Below, piece by piece: positions 54,905 to 63,594 of a stretch of DNA of 64,000 nucleotides (position 1 is its first letter; each line of letters opens with the position of its first letter). A program made the translations under genes and the position numbers. Location: NCBI RefSeq assembly GCF_000935045.1, contig NZ_JYKS01000024.1:62001-126000 (forward strand), written 5' to 3'. This DNA is from Pseudomonas sp. 10-1B. GTDB lineage: Bacteria; Pseudomonadota; Gammaproteobacteria; Pseudomonadales; Pseudomonadaceae. Under the pieces are notes generated by a model that saw only the letters and a list, made by a program, of their open reading frames with translations, ran no database searches and was not told the origin of the DNA.

Positions 54905-56155
54905 ATGTTCAGACCTCTTTTCGCATTCATCGGCACGCGTTATACCCGTGCCAAACGTCGCAATCACTTCGTCTCGTTCATTTCCCTGACCTCGATGATC
55001 GGCCTCGCCCTGGGCGTGGTGGTGATGATCGTGGTGTTGTCGGTGATGAACGGGTTCGACCACGAGATGCGCACCCGCGTGTTGGGCATGATTCCCCATG
55101 CCACGCTGGAGAGCGGCCAGCCCATTGCCGACTGGCCTGCCCTTGCCCAACAAGTAAAGCAGAATCCGCAGGTGCTGGCGGTTGCGCCCTTTACCCAGAT
55201 GCAGGGCCTGCTGACCCATGACGGCAAGGTGCAGAAGGTGCTGCTCAACGGCATCGACCCGGCCCGCGAGCGCGAGGTGTCGATCATCGACAACTTCGTT
55301 CAGCAAGGCCGCCTCGACCAGCTGGCTCCGGGCGAGTGGGGCATCATGATCGGCGACAAGGCCGCCGCCAAGCTGGGCGTGGCCATCGGTGACAAACTCA
55401 CCTTCGTCGCCCCCGAGGTCAGCGTGACCCCGGCCGGCATGTTCCCGCGCATGAAGCGCTTCACCGTGGTCGGCACCTTCCACGTGGGCGCGGGCGAGAT
55501 CGACGGTTACCTGGGCCTGACCAACATCGCCGACCTGTCGCGCCTGCACCGCTGGAAGCCCGACCAGGTACAGGGCCTGCGCCTGAAGTTCGACGACCTG
55601 TTCCAGGCGCCGCGGGTGGCCTGGGACATCGCCCAGCGCCTGGGCGACCAGGAATTCTACAGCCGTGACTGGACCCGTACCCACGGCAACCTGTACCAGG
55701 CAATCCGCATGGAAAAGGCCATGATCGGCCTGCTGTTGCTGCTGATCGTGGCGGTGGCGGCGTTCAACATCATTTCCACCCTGGTGATGGTGGTCAACGA
55801 CAAGCGCGGCGACATCGCCATCCTGCGTACCTTGGGCGCCACGCCCGGGCAGATCATGCTCATCTTCATGGTCCAGGGCACGGTGATCGGGGTGATCGGT
55901 ACCTTGATCGGCGCCGTGGTCGGGATCGTCGCCGCGCTGAATGTGAGCGCGGTGATCGCCGGCATCGAGAAACTGATCGGGCACAAGTTCCTCAACGCCG
56001 ACGTGTACTTCATCGATTACCTGCCGTCGCAGATCCAGGCCCAGGACGTGTACATGGTCTGTGGTGCGGCGCTGGTCCTGAGTTTCTTCGCCACCCTGTA
56101 CCCGGCCTGGCGTGCGGCCCGCACCCAGCCTGCAGAGGCGCTACGTTATGAGTGA
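54905..56155 (+). CDS. lolC: Lipoprotein-releasing system permease LolC
   Basis: The 416-residue inner-membrane protein of the LolCDE ABC exporter moves lipoproteins to LolA. It has one N-terminal transmembrane helix ([24 protein letters not shown]), a large periplasmic region (about 50-270), and three C-terminal helices. It resembles LolE in its N-terminal [15 protein letters not shown]. The stop overlaps the lolD start by 8 bases. Confidence 0.92.
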   Translation: MFRPLFAFIGTRYTRAKRRNHFVSFISLTSMIGLALGVVVMIVVLSVMNGFDHEMRTRVLGMIPHATLESGQPIADWPALAQQVKQNPQVLAVAPFTQMQGLLTHDGKVQKVLLNGIDPAREREVSIIDNFVQQGRLDQLAPGEWGIMIGDKAAAKLGVAIGDKLTFVAPEVSVTPAGMFPRMKRFTVVGTFHVGAGEIDGYLGLTNIADLSRLHRWKPDQVQGLRLKFDDLFQAPRVAWDIAQRLGDQEFYSRDWTRTHGNLYQAIRMEKAMIGLLLLLIVAVAAFNIISTLVMVVNDKRGDIAILRTLGATPGQIMLIFMVQGTVIGVIGTLIGAVVGIVAALNVSAVIAGIEKLIGHKFLNADVYFIDYLPSQIQAQDVYMVCGAALVLSFFATLYPAWRAARTQPAEALRYE

Positions 56156-56846
56156 GTCGCGCATGAGTGATAAAGCCGTTCTGAGTTGCCGCAACCTGGG
56201 CAAGTCCTACGACGAGGGCCCGGAGTCGGTGCAGGTGCTGTCCGGGCTCAACCTCGAGCTGCACGCCGGCGAGCGGGTGGCCATCGTCGGCAGTTCCGGC
56301 TCGGGCAAGAGTACCTTGCTCAACCTGCTGGGCGGCCTCGACCGGCCGACCCAGGGCAGTGTCTGGCTGGCTGGCGAAGAGCTGTCGGCGCTGGGCGAGC
56401 GTGCCCGTGGCCTGCTGCGCAACCGTGAGCTGGGCTTTGTCTACCAGTTTCATCACCTATTGCCGGAATTCACCGCCATCGAGAACGTGTGCATGCCGCT
56501 GCTGATCGGCCGCACGCCCATCCCCGAGGCCCGTGAGCGTGCCGAGGCGCTGCTCAAGCGCGTGGGTCTGGGCCACCGCTTCAATCACAAGCCGGCCGAG
56601 CTGTCTGGCGGGGAGCGCCAGCGCGTGGCGATTGCCCGGGCGCTGGTCAACCGCCCAGGCCTGGTGATGCTCGACGAGCCGACCGGCAACCTCGACCACC
56701 ACACCGCCCAGGGCATCCAGGAACTGATGCAAGAACTGTCCAGCGCTTCGCGCACCGCGTTCCTGGTGGTCACCCACGACCTCAACCTGGCGCGGCAGAT
56801 GGACCGTGTATTGAAACTCGACGACGGCCATCTGGTGGCGATCTGA
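56148..56846 (+). CDS. lolD: Lipoprotein-releasing system ATPase LolD
   Basis: The 232-residue ATPase of LolCDE has [18 protein letters not shown] (Walker A), [15 protein letters not shown] and [10 protein letters not shown]. It powers the release of lipoproteins to LolA at the inner membrane. ATG at 56148 overlaps the lolC stop, with AGAGG upstream; an ATG at 56163 would give the shorter 227-residue form. Length fits LolD (233 in E. coli). Confidence 0.95.
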   Translation: MSESRMSDKAVLSCRNLGKSYDEGPESVQVLSGLNLELHAGERVAIVGSSGSGKSTLLNLLGGLDRPTQGSVWLAGEELSALGERARGLLRNRELGFVYQFHHLLPEFTAIENVCMPLLIGRTPIPEARERAEALLKRVGLGHRFNHKPAELSGGERQRVAIARALVNRPGLVMLDEPTGNLDHHTAQGIQELMQELSSASRTAFLVVTHDLNLARQMDRVLKLDDGHLVAI

Positions 56847-56906
56847 TCGACTGCACGGGGTGGCAGGTGCCGCCCCGTTTTCCTGTTTTCATTGGGTGTT
56901 TTGTTC

Positions 56907-58148
56907 ATGTTCAGACCCTTGCCCATCTTCATCGGCGCACGCTACACCCGAGCCAAGCGCCGCAACCACTTCATCTCGTTCATCTCGATGACCTCGATGA
57001 TCGGCCTGTCGCTGGGCGTGCTGGCGATGATCGTGGTGCTGTCGGTGATGAACGGCTTCCAGCGTGAAATGAGCTCGCGCATCCTCGGCCTGGTGCCGCA
57101 TGCCGCCATCCTCGGCGTGCAGCCGCTGGACGACTGGCACAAGGTGGCCGACGCGGCCATGCAGAACCCGGCGGTAATGGCAGCAGCGCCGATTACCGAA
57201 ATGGAGGGCATGCTGTCGTACAAGGGGGCGATGCAGCCGATCCAGGTCAGCGGTATCGACCCGGCCGAGGAGGGCAAGGTCTCGATCGTTGGCCAGCACA
57301 TCGTCCAGGGCCGCCTGCAGGACCTGCAGGCGGGCGAGTTCGGCGTGGTCATCGGCGATCTGACCGCGCGGCGCTTTCGCCTGAACACCGGCGACAAGCT
57401 GACTCTGATCGTGCCGGAGATCAGCAAGGAGCCGGGCGGTATCACCCCGCGCATGCAGCGCCTGACCGTGGTCGGCATCTTCAAGGTCGGTGCCGAGCTC
57501 GATGGCTCCCAGGCCTATATCCATGTGGCCGACGCCGCTGAGATGCAGCGCTGGGCGCCGGGCCAGGTGCAGGGCGTGCGCCTGAAACTGCACGACCTGT
57601 ATGCCGCGCCGCAGGTGTCCAAGGCCGTGGCCGCCGGGCTCGGCGACGCCTACCGCGCCGATGACTGGTCGCACACCCAGGGCAGCCTGTTCAGCGCCAT
57701 GAAGATGGAAAAGACCATGATTGGCCTGCTGCTGATGATGATCATCGCGGTGGCGGCGTTCAACATCATCGCCACCCTGGTGATGGTGGTGAACGACAAG
57801 GGGCCGGACATCGCCATCCTGCGTACCCTGGGCGCCACGCCAGCGCAGATCATGGGCACGTTCATGGTCCAGGGCAGCTTGATCGGCATTGTCGGGACGC
57901 TGATCGGCGGAGTGCTGGGGGTGATCGCGGCGTTCAACGTCAGCCAGATCGTCGGTTGGCTGGAGCGGGTGAGCGGGCAGCACATCTTTACTTCGGATGT
58001 GTACTTCATCAGCAGCTTGCCGTCGCAGTTGCAGTGGGGGGATGTGGCGATCATCTGTACCGCTGGGCTGGTGATGAGCTTTTTGGCGACCATTTACCCG
58101 GCCTATCGGGCATCGCAGGTGCAGCCGGCGATTGGCCTGGCGGTCTGA
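56907..58148 (+). CDS. lolE: Lipoprotein-releasing system permease LolE
   Basis: The 413-residue protein is the second permease of LolCDE. Its N terminus is near-identical to LolC in [20 protein letters not shown], and the topology is the same: one N-terminal helix, a large periplasmic domain, and three C-terminal helices. In E. coli LolE accepts the lipoprotein and LolC binds LolA. The ATG at 56907 was chosen; a TTG at 56892 would add five residues. The gene ends before a long REP cluster. Confidence 0.93.
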   Translation: MFRPLPIFIGARYTRAKRRNHFISFISMTSMIGLSLGVLAMIVVLSVMNGFQREMSSRILGLVPHAAILGVQPLDDWHKVADAAMQNPAVMAAAPITEMEGMLSYKGAMQPIQVSGIDPAEEGKVSIVGQHIVQGRLQDLQAGEFGVVIGDLTARRFRLNTGDKLTLIVPEISKEPGGITPRMQRLTVVGIFKVGAELDGSQAYIHVADAAEMQRWAPGQVQGVRLKLHDLYAAPQVSKAVAAGLGDAYRADDWSHTQGSLFSAMKMEKTMIGLLLMMIIAVAAFNIIATLVMVVNDKGPDIAILRTLGATPAQIMGTFMVQGSLIGIVGTLIGGVLGVIAAFNVSQIVGWLERVSGQHIFTSDVYFISSLPSQLQWGDVAIICTAGLVMSFLATIYPAYRASQVQPAIGLAV

Positions 58149-58160
58149 ATAACATCTGAG

Positions 58161-58520
58161 GGCCTAATCGCCGGCAAGCCAGCTCCCACAGGATTGCATC
58201 AAGGCCAAGGCCTGCGCTGTACCTGTGGGAGATCACCCAGCCCTATGGGCTGCGCTGTCGCGCAGAGAACTCAATTCGTAAGCGCGACGCGGCCTCTGTG
58301 GGAGCGGGCGTGCCCGCGAAGAATCCAACGCGGTGGATGGCACCGGCTGCGCCGGTGTTCGCGGCGGTTCGACGCCTCGACACGCCCGCTCCCACAGAAC
58401 CCCTGCTAAATCAATAAGTTATCTGTTGTTCTATGAGAGTTGGCTTGCCGGCGATTGGTTCTCACAGGATTGCATCAAGGCCAAGGCCTGCGCTGTGGGA
58501 GCTGGCTTGTCGTGGCGACG
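58161..58520. repeat. REP-type palindromic cluster
   Basis: Several copies of REP words occur: GCCGGCAAGCCAGCTCCCAC, GGGAGCGGGCGTGCCCGCGA and CACGCCCGCTCCCACAG, with an interior CACCGGCTGCGCCGGTG hairpin. The 405-base gap between lolE and the kinase gene holds no ORF I can support. Confidence 0.8.
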
Positions 58521-58553
58521 AACCGCGGCGATGGGCTGCAAAGCAGCCCCGTT

Positions 58554-59903
58554 TCACTGGCCTTCAGTGAACTCGATCACGAACCGGGTCCAGCCATCCG
58601 CACACTCCGCCCGAATGCTCCCGCCATGGGCCTGCACGATCGAGCGGGTAATCGCCAGGCCCAGCCCGGCATGCTCGCTACTGCCTTCCCGCCGTGCCGG
58701 GTCCACCCGGTAGAAGCGGTCGAACAATCGAGGTAAGGCAGCCGCTTCGATGGCCGCTCCGGTATTGGCTACGCTGATCCTTGGCCCTGGCTCCAGCGTC
58801 ACTCGGATCTGCCCGCCCGCCGGGGTAAAGCGCAAGGCGTTATCCAGCAGGTTGGACAGCGCCCGGCGCAGCATGTGCCGGTCACCGTGCAGCACGGCTT
58901 CACCCTCGCGCAGCAGCTGCACCTCGCTGTCCTCGGCCAGCGGTGCGTAGTACTCCAGCAGCGCATCCACCTCTTCATGCAGCGCCAGTGGCGCTTGCCC
59001 CGGCACCAGCAGGCCGTGGTCGGCCTTGGCCAGGAACAGCATGTCGTTGATCATCTGCGCCATCCATTGCAGTTCCTCCAGGTTGCCGTGCAGGGCCTCG
59101 CGGTATTCCTCGAGGCTGCGCGGGCGGGTGAGGGTGACCTGGGTGTGGGTCAGCAGGTTGGACAGCGGTGTGCGCAGCTCGTGGGCGATGTCGGCAGAGA
59201 ATGCCGACAGACGCTGGAAGGCATCGTCCAGGCGCTGCAGCATGGCGTTCATGGCTGTCGCCAGTTCGGCCAGCTCTTCGGGCATCTGCGCTACCGGCAG
59301 GCGGGTGGTGAGCGAGCGTGCCGAGACGCTGGCGGCCACCTGGCCCATCTGCCGCAAGGGGCGCAGCCCGCTGCGCGCGGCCCAGGCACCGAGCAGTGCC
59401 GTGGCCAGCGCCGACAGGCCGACGGTCAGCCAGATCAGGCGTTGCATGCCCTGCAGGAAATGCTGGTGGTGGGTAATGTCGAGGTACAGGGTCAATTGTG
59501 GCGACTGCGGGCTGTCTTGCGCCAGGAGCACAGCCAGGCTGCGGTAGTCGGTGCCTTGCGCATGCAGGGTCGCCAGCCCGGCGGGCAGCGGCACCTTGGG
59601 CAACCCCGTGCGGCTTTCGAACCAAATGGCATCGTCGCCGCCGCTGATGCGTAGGGCCAGGTCGGCCTGGTGGCTCAGCTCATCGCGCAGGGCGGGGAGG
59701 CGGGCCTGCAGTTCGGCCGGGCTGGTGAGGCCGGCCAACTGCGTGCGCAGCAGCGACAGGCGCGAGTCCAGCAGTTGTTGGTCCAGTTCGACGAAGTGCT
59801 GCTCGCTGGCTCGGCTGAACAACAGGCCGGCACCCAGCGATACCGCGGCGGTGCAGGCGGCGAACAGCAGGGCCAGGCGGCTGCTGAGGGAAACCCGGCG
59901 CAT
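58554..59903 (-). CDS. Sensor histidine kinase, heavy-metal (CopS/CusS) type
   Basis: The 449-residue kinase has TM1 (about 10-32), a periplasmic region of about 130 residues containing three His (DITHHQHF), TM2 near 170-190, HAMP, then the H-box SADIAHELRTPLSNLLTHTQ and an HATPase with FDRFYRVDPARREGS and GLGLAITRSIVQAHGG. The layout fits the CusS/CopS/IrlS group. The start overlaps the regulator's stop by one base (TGATG), so the two are coupled. The neighbourhood (cupredoxin gene, Cop-like operator) points to copper; the signal is inferred. Confidence 0.85.
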   Translation of the reverse strand: MRRVSLSSRLALLFAACTAAVSLGAGLLFSRASEQHFVELDQQLLDSRLSLLRTQLAGLTSPAELQARLPALRDELSHQADLALRISGGDDAIWFESRTGLPKVPLPAGLATLHAQGTDYRSLAVLLAQDSPQSPQLTLYLDITHHQHFLQGMQRLIWLTVGLSALATALLGAWAARSGLRPLRQMGQVAASVSARSLTTRLPVAQMPEELAELATAMNAMLQRLDDAFQRLSAFSADIAHELRTPLSNLLTHTQVTLTRPRSLEEYREALHGNLEELQWMAQMINDMLFLAKADHGLLVPGQAPLALHEEVDALLEYYAPLAEDSEVQLLREGEAVLHGDRHMLRRALSNLLDNALRFTPAGGQIRVTLEPGPRISVANTGAAIEAAALPRLFDRFYRVDPARREGSSEHAGLGLAITRSIVQAHGGSIRAECADGWTRFVIEFTEGQ

Positions 59904-60583
59904 CACTCGGCGCGCTCTTCGAGTACATAACCCATGCCGCGCACGGTGTGGATCAGCTTGTTGGGATGCGGGTCGTCGATCTTCAGGCGCAAGCGGCGGA
60001 TCGCCACTTCGATCACATTGGTGTCGCTGTCGAAATTCATGTCCCACACCTGCGATGCGATCAGCGATTTGGGCAATACCTCGCCCTGGCGGCGCAGCAG
60101 CAATTCGAGCAGGGCGAACTCCTTGGCGGTCAGGTCGATGCGCTGGCCAGCGCGCTCGGCGCGGCGACGGATCAGGTCCAGGCGCAGGTCGGCCAGGCCC
60201 AGGGTGGTGTCCTGGCTGGGGCTGGTGCCACGGCGCAGCAGGCTACGCACCCGCGCCAGCAGTTCGGAGAAGGCGAATGGCTTGACCAGGTAATCGTCGG
60301 CGCCTAGCTCCAGGCCGTGCACCCGGTCCTCGACGGCGTCGCGGGCGGTGAGGAACAGCACCGGTGTGTCCAGGCCAGCCTGGCGCACGGCCTGGAGGAT
60401 CTGCCAGCCGTCACGGCCGGGCAGCATCACGTCGAGGATCAGCAGGTCGTGGTCGCCGGTCAAGGCCAGGAACTGGCCGGTTTCGCCATCGGTGGCCAGC
60501 TCGGTGGCAAAGCCGGCCTCGCTCAGGCCCAGGCTCAGGTATTGGCCGGTACGGGCCTGGTCTTCGACGATCAGCAGTTTCAT
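59903..60583 (-). CDS. OmpR-family response regulator, CopR/CusR type
   Basis: The 226-residue regulator has a receiver domain starting [20 protein letters not shown], with the phospho-Asp in [15 protein letters not shown] near residue 51 and Lys in [13 protein letters not shown] winged-helix domain follows, with [22 protein letters not shown] and the recognition region [16 protein letters not shown]. Such heavy-metal regulators are usually 224-228 long. It should bind the Cop-like box at 60808, next to the divergent cupredoxin gene. The copR/copS identity is likely but not proven. Confidence 0.88.
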   Translation of the reverse strand: MKLLIVEDQARTGQYLSLGLSEAGFATELATDGETGQFLALTGDHDLLILDVMLPGRDGWQILQAVRQAGLDTPVLFLTARDAVEDRVHGLELGADDYLVKPFAFSELLARVRSLLRRGTSPSQDTTLGLADLRLDLIRRRAERAGQRIDLTAKEFALLELLLRRQGEVLPKSLIASQVWDMNFDSDTNVIEVAIRRLRLKIDDPHPNKLIHTVRGMGYVLEERAE

Positions 60584-60616
60584 GTATTTACCAACATGTC
60601 AGGGGAGGCACGGTCA

Positions 60617-60703
60617 CTGTGGGAGCGGGCATGCCCGCGAACGGGCGACCGCGGTGGATGGCACGGGCTTTGCCCGTGTTCGCGGGCATGCCCGCTCCCA
60701 CAG
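60617..60703. repeat. REP hairpin pair
   Basis: ACTGTGGGAGCGGGCATGCC and its mirror enclose a GGCACGGGCTTTGCCCGTG hairpin. It lies in the first part of the 310-base divergent gap. Confidence 0.85.
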
Positions 60704-60807
60704 AGATAGCGCAACCTTCTGGATCTTGAGCAAGGCACTTGTCCCTGCCGGGTTTGTCCAGGGCTTTGGCGGAAATGATACGTGACGATGTGCCCGCTCG
60801 GCCAAGC

Positions 60808-60822
60808 TGACAAAGTTGTAAT
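60808..60822 (+). promoter_or_regulatory. CopR/CusR-like operator
   Basis: TGACAA-AG-TTGTAAT matches the CusR/CopR-type box (TGACAA-N2-TTGTCAT) with one change. It lies 71 bases before the cupredoxin ATG and about 225 bases from the divergent regulator start, so it may serve both promoters. Confidence 0.65.
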
Positions 60823-60893
60823 CTCCCTGTCAGGTAGCTGCCAGTCGCCCTGACTAAGGTGGTCTCATCCCGTTGTGTATTCCCGGAGTCATC

Positions 60894-61403
60894 ATGAAAC
60901 GCCTGTTCATCGCCGCCACCCTTGCCATGGCCAGCCTGCCGACCCTTGCCAGCGAGGCGCAAACATTCGCCTTTGGCGAGCCGGCCCCGGCGGCCAAGGC
61001 CACCCGCACCGTCGAAGTGCTGCTCAAGGACATCGCCTTCGAGCCCGGCAGCCTGCAGGTGAAAGCCGGCGAGACGGTACGCTTCGTGCTGGTCAACGAG
61101 GGCAAGCTGCCCCACGAATTCAACCTGGGCGATAAAGCCATGCATGCCGAGCACCAGAAGGAAATGATCGCCATGCAGGGCAAGATGTTCACCGCGGGCA
61201 TGAACCATGAGGGCATGGCTCACGGCCACACCATGGACCATGGTGACGGCCATGGCCACGCTGGCGGCAACACCGTGCTGGTAATGCCCGGCCAGCGCGC
61301 CGAGCTGACCTGGACCTTCCGCAAGTCGGCGCCCATCGAGTTTGCCTGCAACGTGCCGGGGCACTACCAGGCTGGTATGGTCGGGCCAGTGACCATCGAG
61401 TGA
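60894..61403 (+). CDS. Periplasmic cupredoxin-domain protein
   Basis: The 169-residue precursor has a signal peptide (MKRLFIAATLAMASLPTLAS). The mature protein has a plastocyanin-like fold with type-1 copper ligands His74 (LPHEF), Cys152, His157 and Met162 (FACNVPGHYQAGM). Between strands a Met/His-rich insert (residues 84-122) can bind further copper. It likely binds periplasmic copper, as CopI- or PcoE-type proteins do. It faces the two-component genes across a Cop-like box, so copper induction is expected. Confidence 0.88.
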   Translation: MKRLFIAATLAMASLPTLASEAQTFAFGEPAPAAKATRTVEVLLKDIAFEPGSLQVKAGETVRFVLVNEGKLPHEFNLGDKAMHAEHQKEMIAMQGKMFTAGMNHEGMAHGHTMDHGDGHGHAGGNTVLVMPGQRAELTWTFRKSAPIEFACNVPGHYQAGMVGPVTIE

Positions 61404-61437
61404 CTTGCCCTGCAAGGCGGGGGGCAAAACCGGTAGA

Positions 61438-61461
61438 CTAGAGGCAATTCCGAACCTCTAG
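61438..61461 (+). promoter_or_regulatory. Stem-loop overlapping the queF ribosome-binding site
   Basis: CTAGAGG and CCTCTAG form a perfect 7-bp stem with a 10-base loop. The right arm ends in the AGG that serves as the queF ribosome-binding site, 11 bases before the ATG. It does not match the known preQ1 riboswitch consensus. Confidence 0.45.
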
Positions 61462-61471
61462 GTCAGTTTCC

Positions 61472-62302
61472 ATGCATCCCGCTGCCGAACACTCCCCGCT
61501 GGGCAAGTCCAGCGAATACATCGCCACCTACTCCCCGGAGCAGCTGTTCCCTATTCCGCGTACCGCCAAGTGGGCCGAACTGGGCGTCACCGCCCAGACC
61601 TTGCCCTGGCAGGGCGTGGATTACTGGAACTGCTTCGAACTGAGCTGGCTGCTGCCATCGGGCAAACCGGTGGTGGCGATCGGTGAGTTCGCCATCCCTG
61701 CCGACTCGCCGAACATCATCGAGTCCAAGTCGTTCAAGCTGTACCTCAACTCGCTGAACCAGACGGTATTCGCCTCGCTGGGCGAGTTGCAGGCCTGCCT
61801 GGAGAAGGACCTGTCCGCCGCCGCCGGTAAGCCGGTTGGTGTCAAGGTGCGTACCTTGGCCGAGGTCGAAGCCGAGGGCGTGGTGGCTTTGCCGGGGCAG
61901 TGCATCGATGTGTTGGACGTTGCCATCAGCAACTACCAACAACCACAGCCAGAGCTGCTGCGCTGCAATCCGGAGCGAGTGGTGGAAGAGACTTTGCACA
62001 GCCACCTGCTGAAGTCCAACTGCCCGGTCACCGGCCAGCCGGACTGGGGGAGCGTGGTGGTCGAGTACAAGGGCAGGGCGCTGGACCATGCCAGCCTGCT
62101 GACCTACCTGATCAGCTTCCGCCAGCATGCCGACTTCCATGAGCAGTGTGTGGAGCGGATCTACCTGGACTTGAAGAACCTGCTGCAGCCGGAGCACCTG
62201 ACGGTGTATGCGCGCTATGTGCGTCGGGGTGGGCTGGATATCAACCCGTACCGCAGCACCGGGGCGATCAGCCCGGAGAACAAGCGGCTGGTTAGGCAGT
62301 AA
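61472..62302 (+). CDS. queF: NADPH-dependent 7-cyano-7-deazaguanine reductase QueF
   Basis: The 276-residue enzyme reduces preQ0 to preQ1 in queuosine synthesis. The two-domain (YqfR-like, long) form is present. The active-site Cys is in [16 protein letters not shown] near residue 190. The QueF signature [14 protein letters not shown] with the NADPH-binding Glu lies near residue 90. E. coli QueF is 282 residues. The ATG at 61472 was chosen because it begins the usual N terminus. Confidence 0.95.
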   Translation: MHPAAEHSPLGKSSEYIATYSPEQLFPIPRTAKWAELGVTAQTLPWQGVDYWNCFELSWLLPSGKPVVAIGEFAIPADSPNIIESKSFKLYLNSLNQTVFASLGELQACLEKDLSAAAGKPVGVKVRTLAEVEAEGVVALPGQCIDVLDVAISNYQQPQPELLRCNPERVVEETLHSHLLKSNCPVTGQPDWGSVVVEYKGRALDHASLLTYLISFRQHADFHEQCVERIYLDLKNLLQPEHLTVYARYVRRGGLDINPYRSTGAISPENKRLVRQ

Positions 62303-62314
62303 GGTTCAAGTCCG

Positions 62315-62439
62315 CCGGGGGGCGCTTCGCGCCCCTTTCGCGACACAAGGCCGCTCCCACAGATGCTGCGCAAGGTTCTGATGTTGCGCTGTCCTGTGGG
62401 AGCGGCCTTGTGTCGCGAAAGGGGTGCAGAGCACCCCCA
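62315..62439. repeat. REP hairpin (CGGCCTTGTGTCGCGAAAGG class)
   Basis: CGACACAAGGCCGCTCCCAC and its complement GGGAGCGGCCTTGTGTCGCG are separated by about 35 bases, with GGGGGCGC and GCACCCCC at the edges. It lies between convergent queF and the DUF4404 gene. Confidence 0.88.
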
Positions 62440-62445
62440 GCTGTT

Positions 62446-62709
62446 TCAGATCCCCATGCTGTGCAGCGAGTTGGCAATGCTGCGCAGGGTGGCGGTGAGG
62501 TCGGGATGGTCGGCCTCGAAGCGTTCGATCGCCAGGTTCACCCCGTCCACCAGATTGTGGTCCGGCGTGGCTTCCTCAAGTTTCAGTTGCGCCTCGATCT
62601 GGCGTGCTTCTTCGTGCAGCGCAGCCAGCTCTTCTTCCGAGAGTGGTACGTTGCGGTCCAGTTGCTCGCGCAAGCTGTTCAGGCGCTCTTGCAATTCGCG
62701 GGCAGGCAT
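62446..62709 (-). CDS. DUF4404 family protein
   Basis: The 87-residue soluble helical protein has the pattern PARELQERLNSLREQLD, a coiled-coil region with LSEEELAALHEEARQIEAQL, and an acidic C terminus ending LRSIANSLHSMGI. It fits DUF4404, which is found mainly in gamma-proteobacteria and has no known function. The ribosome-binding site GGAG is 9 bases before the ATG at 62709. Confidence 0.85.
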   Translation of the reverse strand: MPARELQERLNSLREQLDRNVPLSEEELAALHEEARQIEAQLKLEEATPDHNLVDGVNLAIERFEADHPDLTATLRSIANSLHSMGI

Positions 62710-62831
62710 TGGCAGTTCTCCATCAATGGCTTGGCAAGCCATGGACCTCAGCGAAGCGGCAAAGGTTCTGGCCTGTCTTCAGCGTAATCCACCTGCCGCT
62801 GCTTTGCATGATCCGCGTCAAAGGTGCTGTA

Positions 62832-63395
62832 TCAGGGTTTTTCGCCCTTGCGCCGGCGCAGGGCGATGTCTTGCAGGCAGTTGTCCAGCGCTTCCAGATG
62901 GTCGATCACCGAATGCACGCCCAGGCTGAACAGTTCCAGTGTCGCCTTGCCGCGGGCCAGGTCCTGTTCCTGCGAGGTCATGGCATGCCATTGCCGCGAG
63001 CTGTGGTCACAGAATGGGCTGCAGGCAGCCAGGCCCACTGTCCACAAACCGGCGTTGAGGCCGGACTGCAACAGGCGCGGGTCACCGCTGACCAGCACGC
63101 AGCCATCCAGGCGTTCGCTGTCCAGCGACATCAATGCCTGCCAGCAGGCGTTCGGCGCGGGCCAACGCACGCCGTTGACCGAATGCCCCGGCAGCCAGTC
63201 GGGCAGTACGTGGGCCAGACGCTTGCTTTGGCTGGTGTCGAGGTCATCCAGCCAGATGCACGGCACCTGGCGCTGGCGCAGGCTGGCGAGGGTGGCCAGG
63301 GCGCCTGGGGCGGGCGTGGGCGCGCCGCTGGCAGCCTGCACCAGGCAGCCGCGCAAGCCGAACAGCACAGCAGTGAAGGCGGGTGCAGCGTCCAT
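62832..63395 (-). CDS. HAD-like protein related to phosphonoacetaldehyde hydrolase, catalytic motif lost
   Basis: The 187-residue protein has a HAD-like beginning, TAVLFGLRGCLVQ, where the DxDGT-type nucleophile motif should be. Both Asp positions are replaced (Gly13, Arg15), and Thr is Cys17. The C-terminal part, GLNAGLWTVGLAACSPFC and LFSLGVHSVIDHLEALDNCLQ, follows the PhnX (phosphonatase) end. The cap domain is also shortened (PhnX is about 275 residues). It is probably catalytically dead. No phn genes lie nearby. ATG at 63395 was chosen; an in-frame start at 63410 is an alternative. Confidence 0.7.
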   Translation of the reverse strand: MDAAPAFTAVLFGLRGCLVQAASGAPTPAPGALATLASLRQRQVPCIWLDDLDTSQSKRLAHVLPDWLPGHSVNGVRWPAPNACWQALMSLDSERLDGCVLVSGDPRLLQSGLNAGLWTVGLAACSPFCDHSSRQWHAMTSQEQDLARGKATLELFSLGVHSVIDHLEALDNCLQDIALRRRKGEKP

Positions 63396-63594
63396 GGCAA
63401 CTTCCCTCAAATAGTCCGCAGGCTATTCGGCGATTGTTACCACCCCATGACAGCGCGCCGCGCAACGCTTGTTCACAAAATAATGAGCAAAAATGTGTAA
63501 GGCTGTTTATCAGCTCGCAAGCCTCTATACTGCCGCCTTACCAGCAGCGCGACCCGTTGCGCTTGCGGCCAAGAAATTCGATGGAGAGACATCT

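Noticed and set aside
54812..55984. An N-terminal extension that would make the PilZ protein 585 residues long
   Set aside because: The extra part is the antisense of lolC and has low-complexity His/Asp-rich composition. The PilZ protein starts naturally at 54811.
61438..61461. Hairpin before queF as a preQ1 riboswitch
   Set aside because: The loop and tail sequences do not match the known preQ1-I, -II or -III patterns. It was kept only as a stem-loop.
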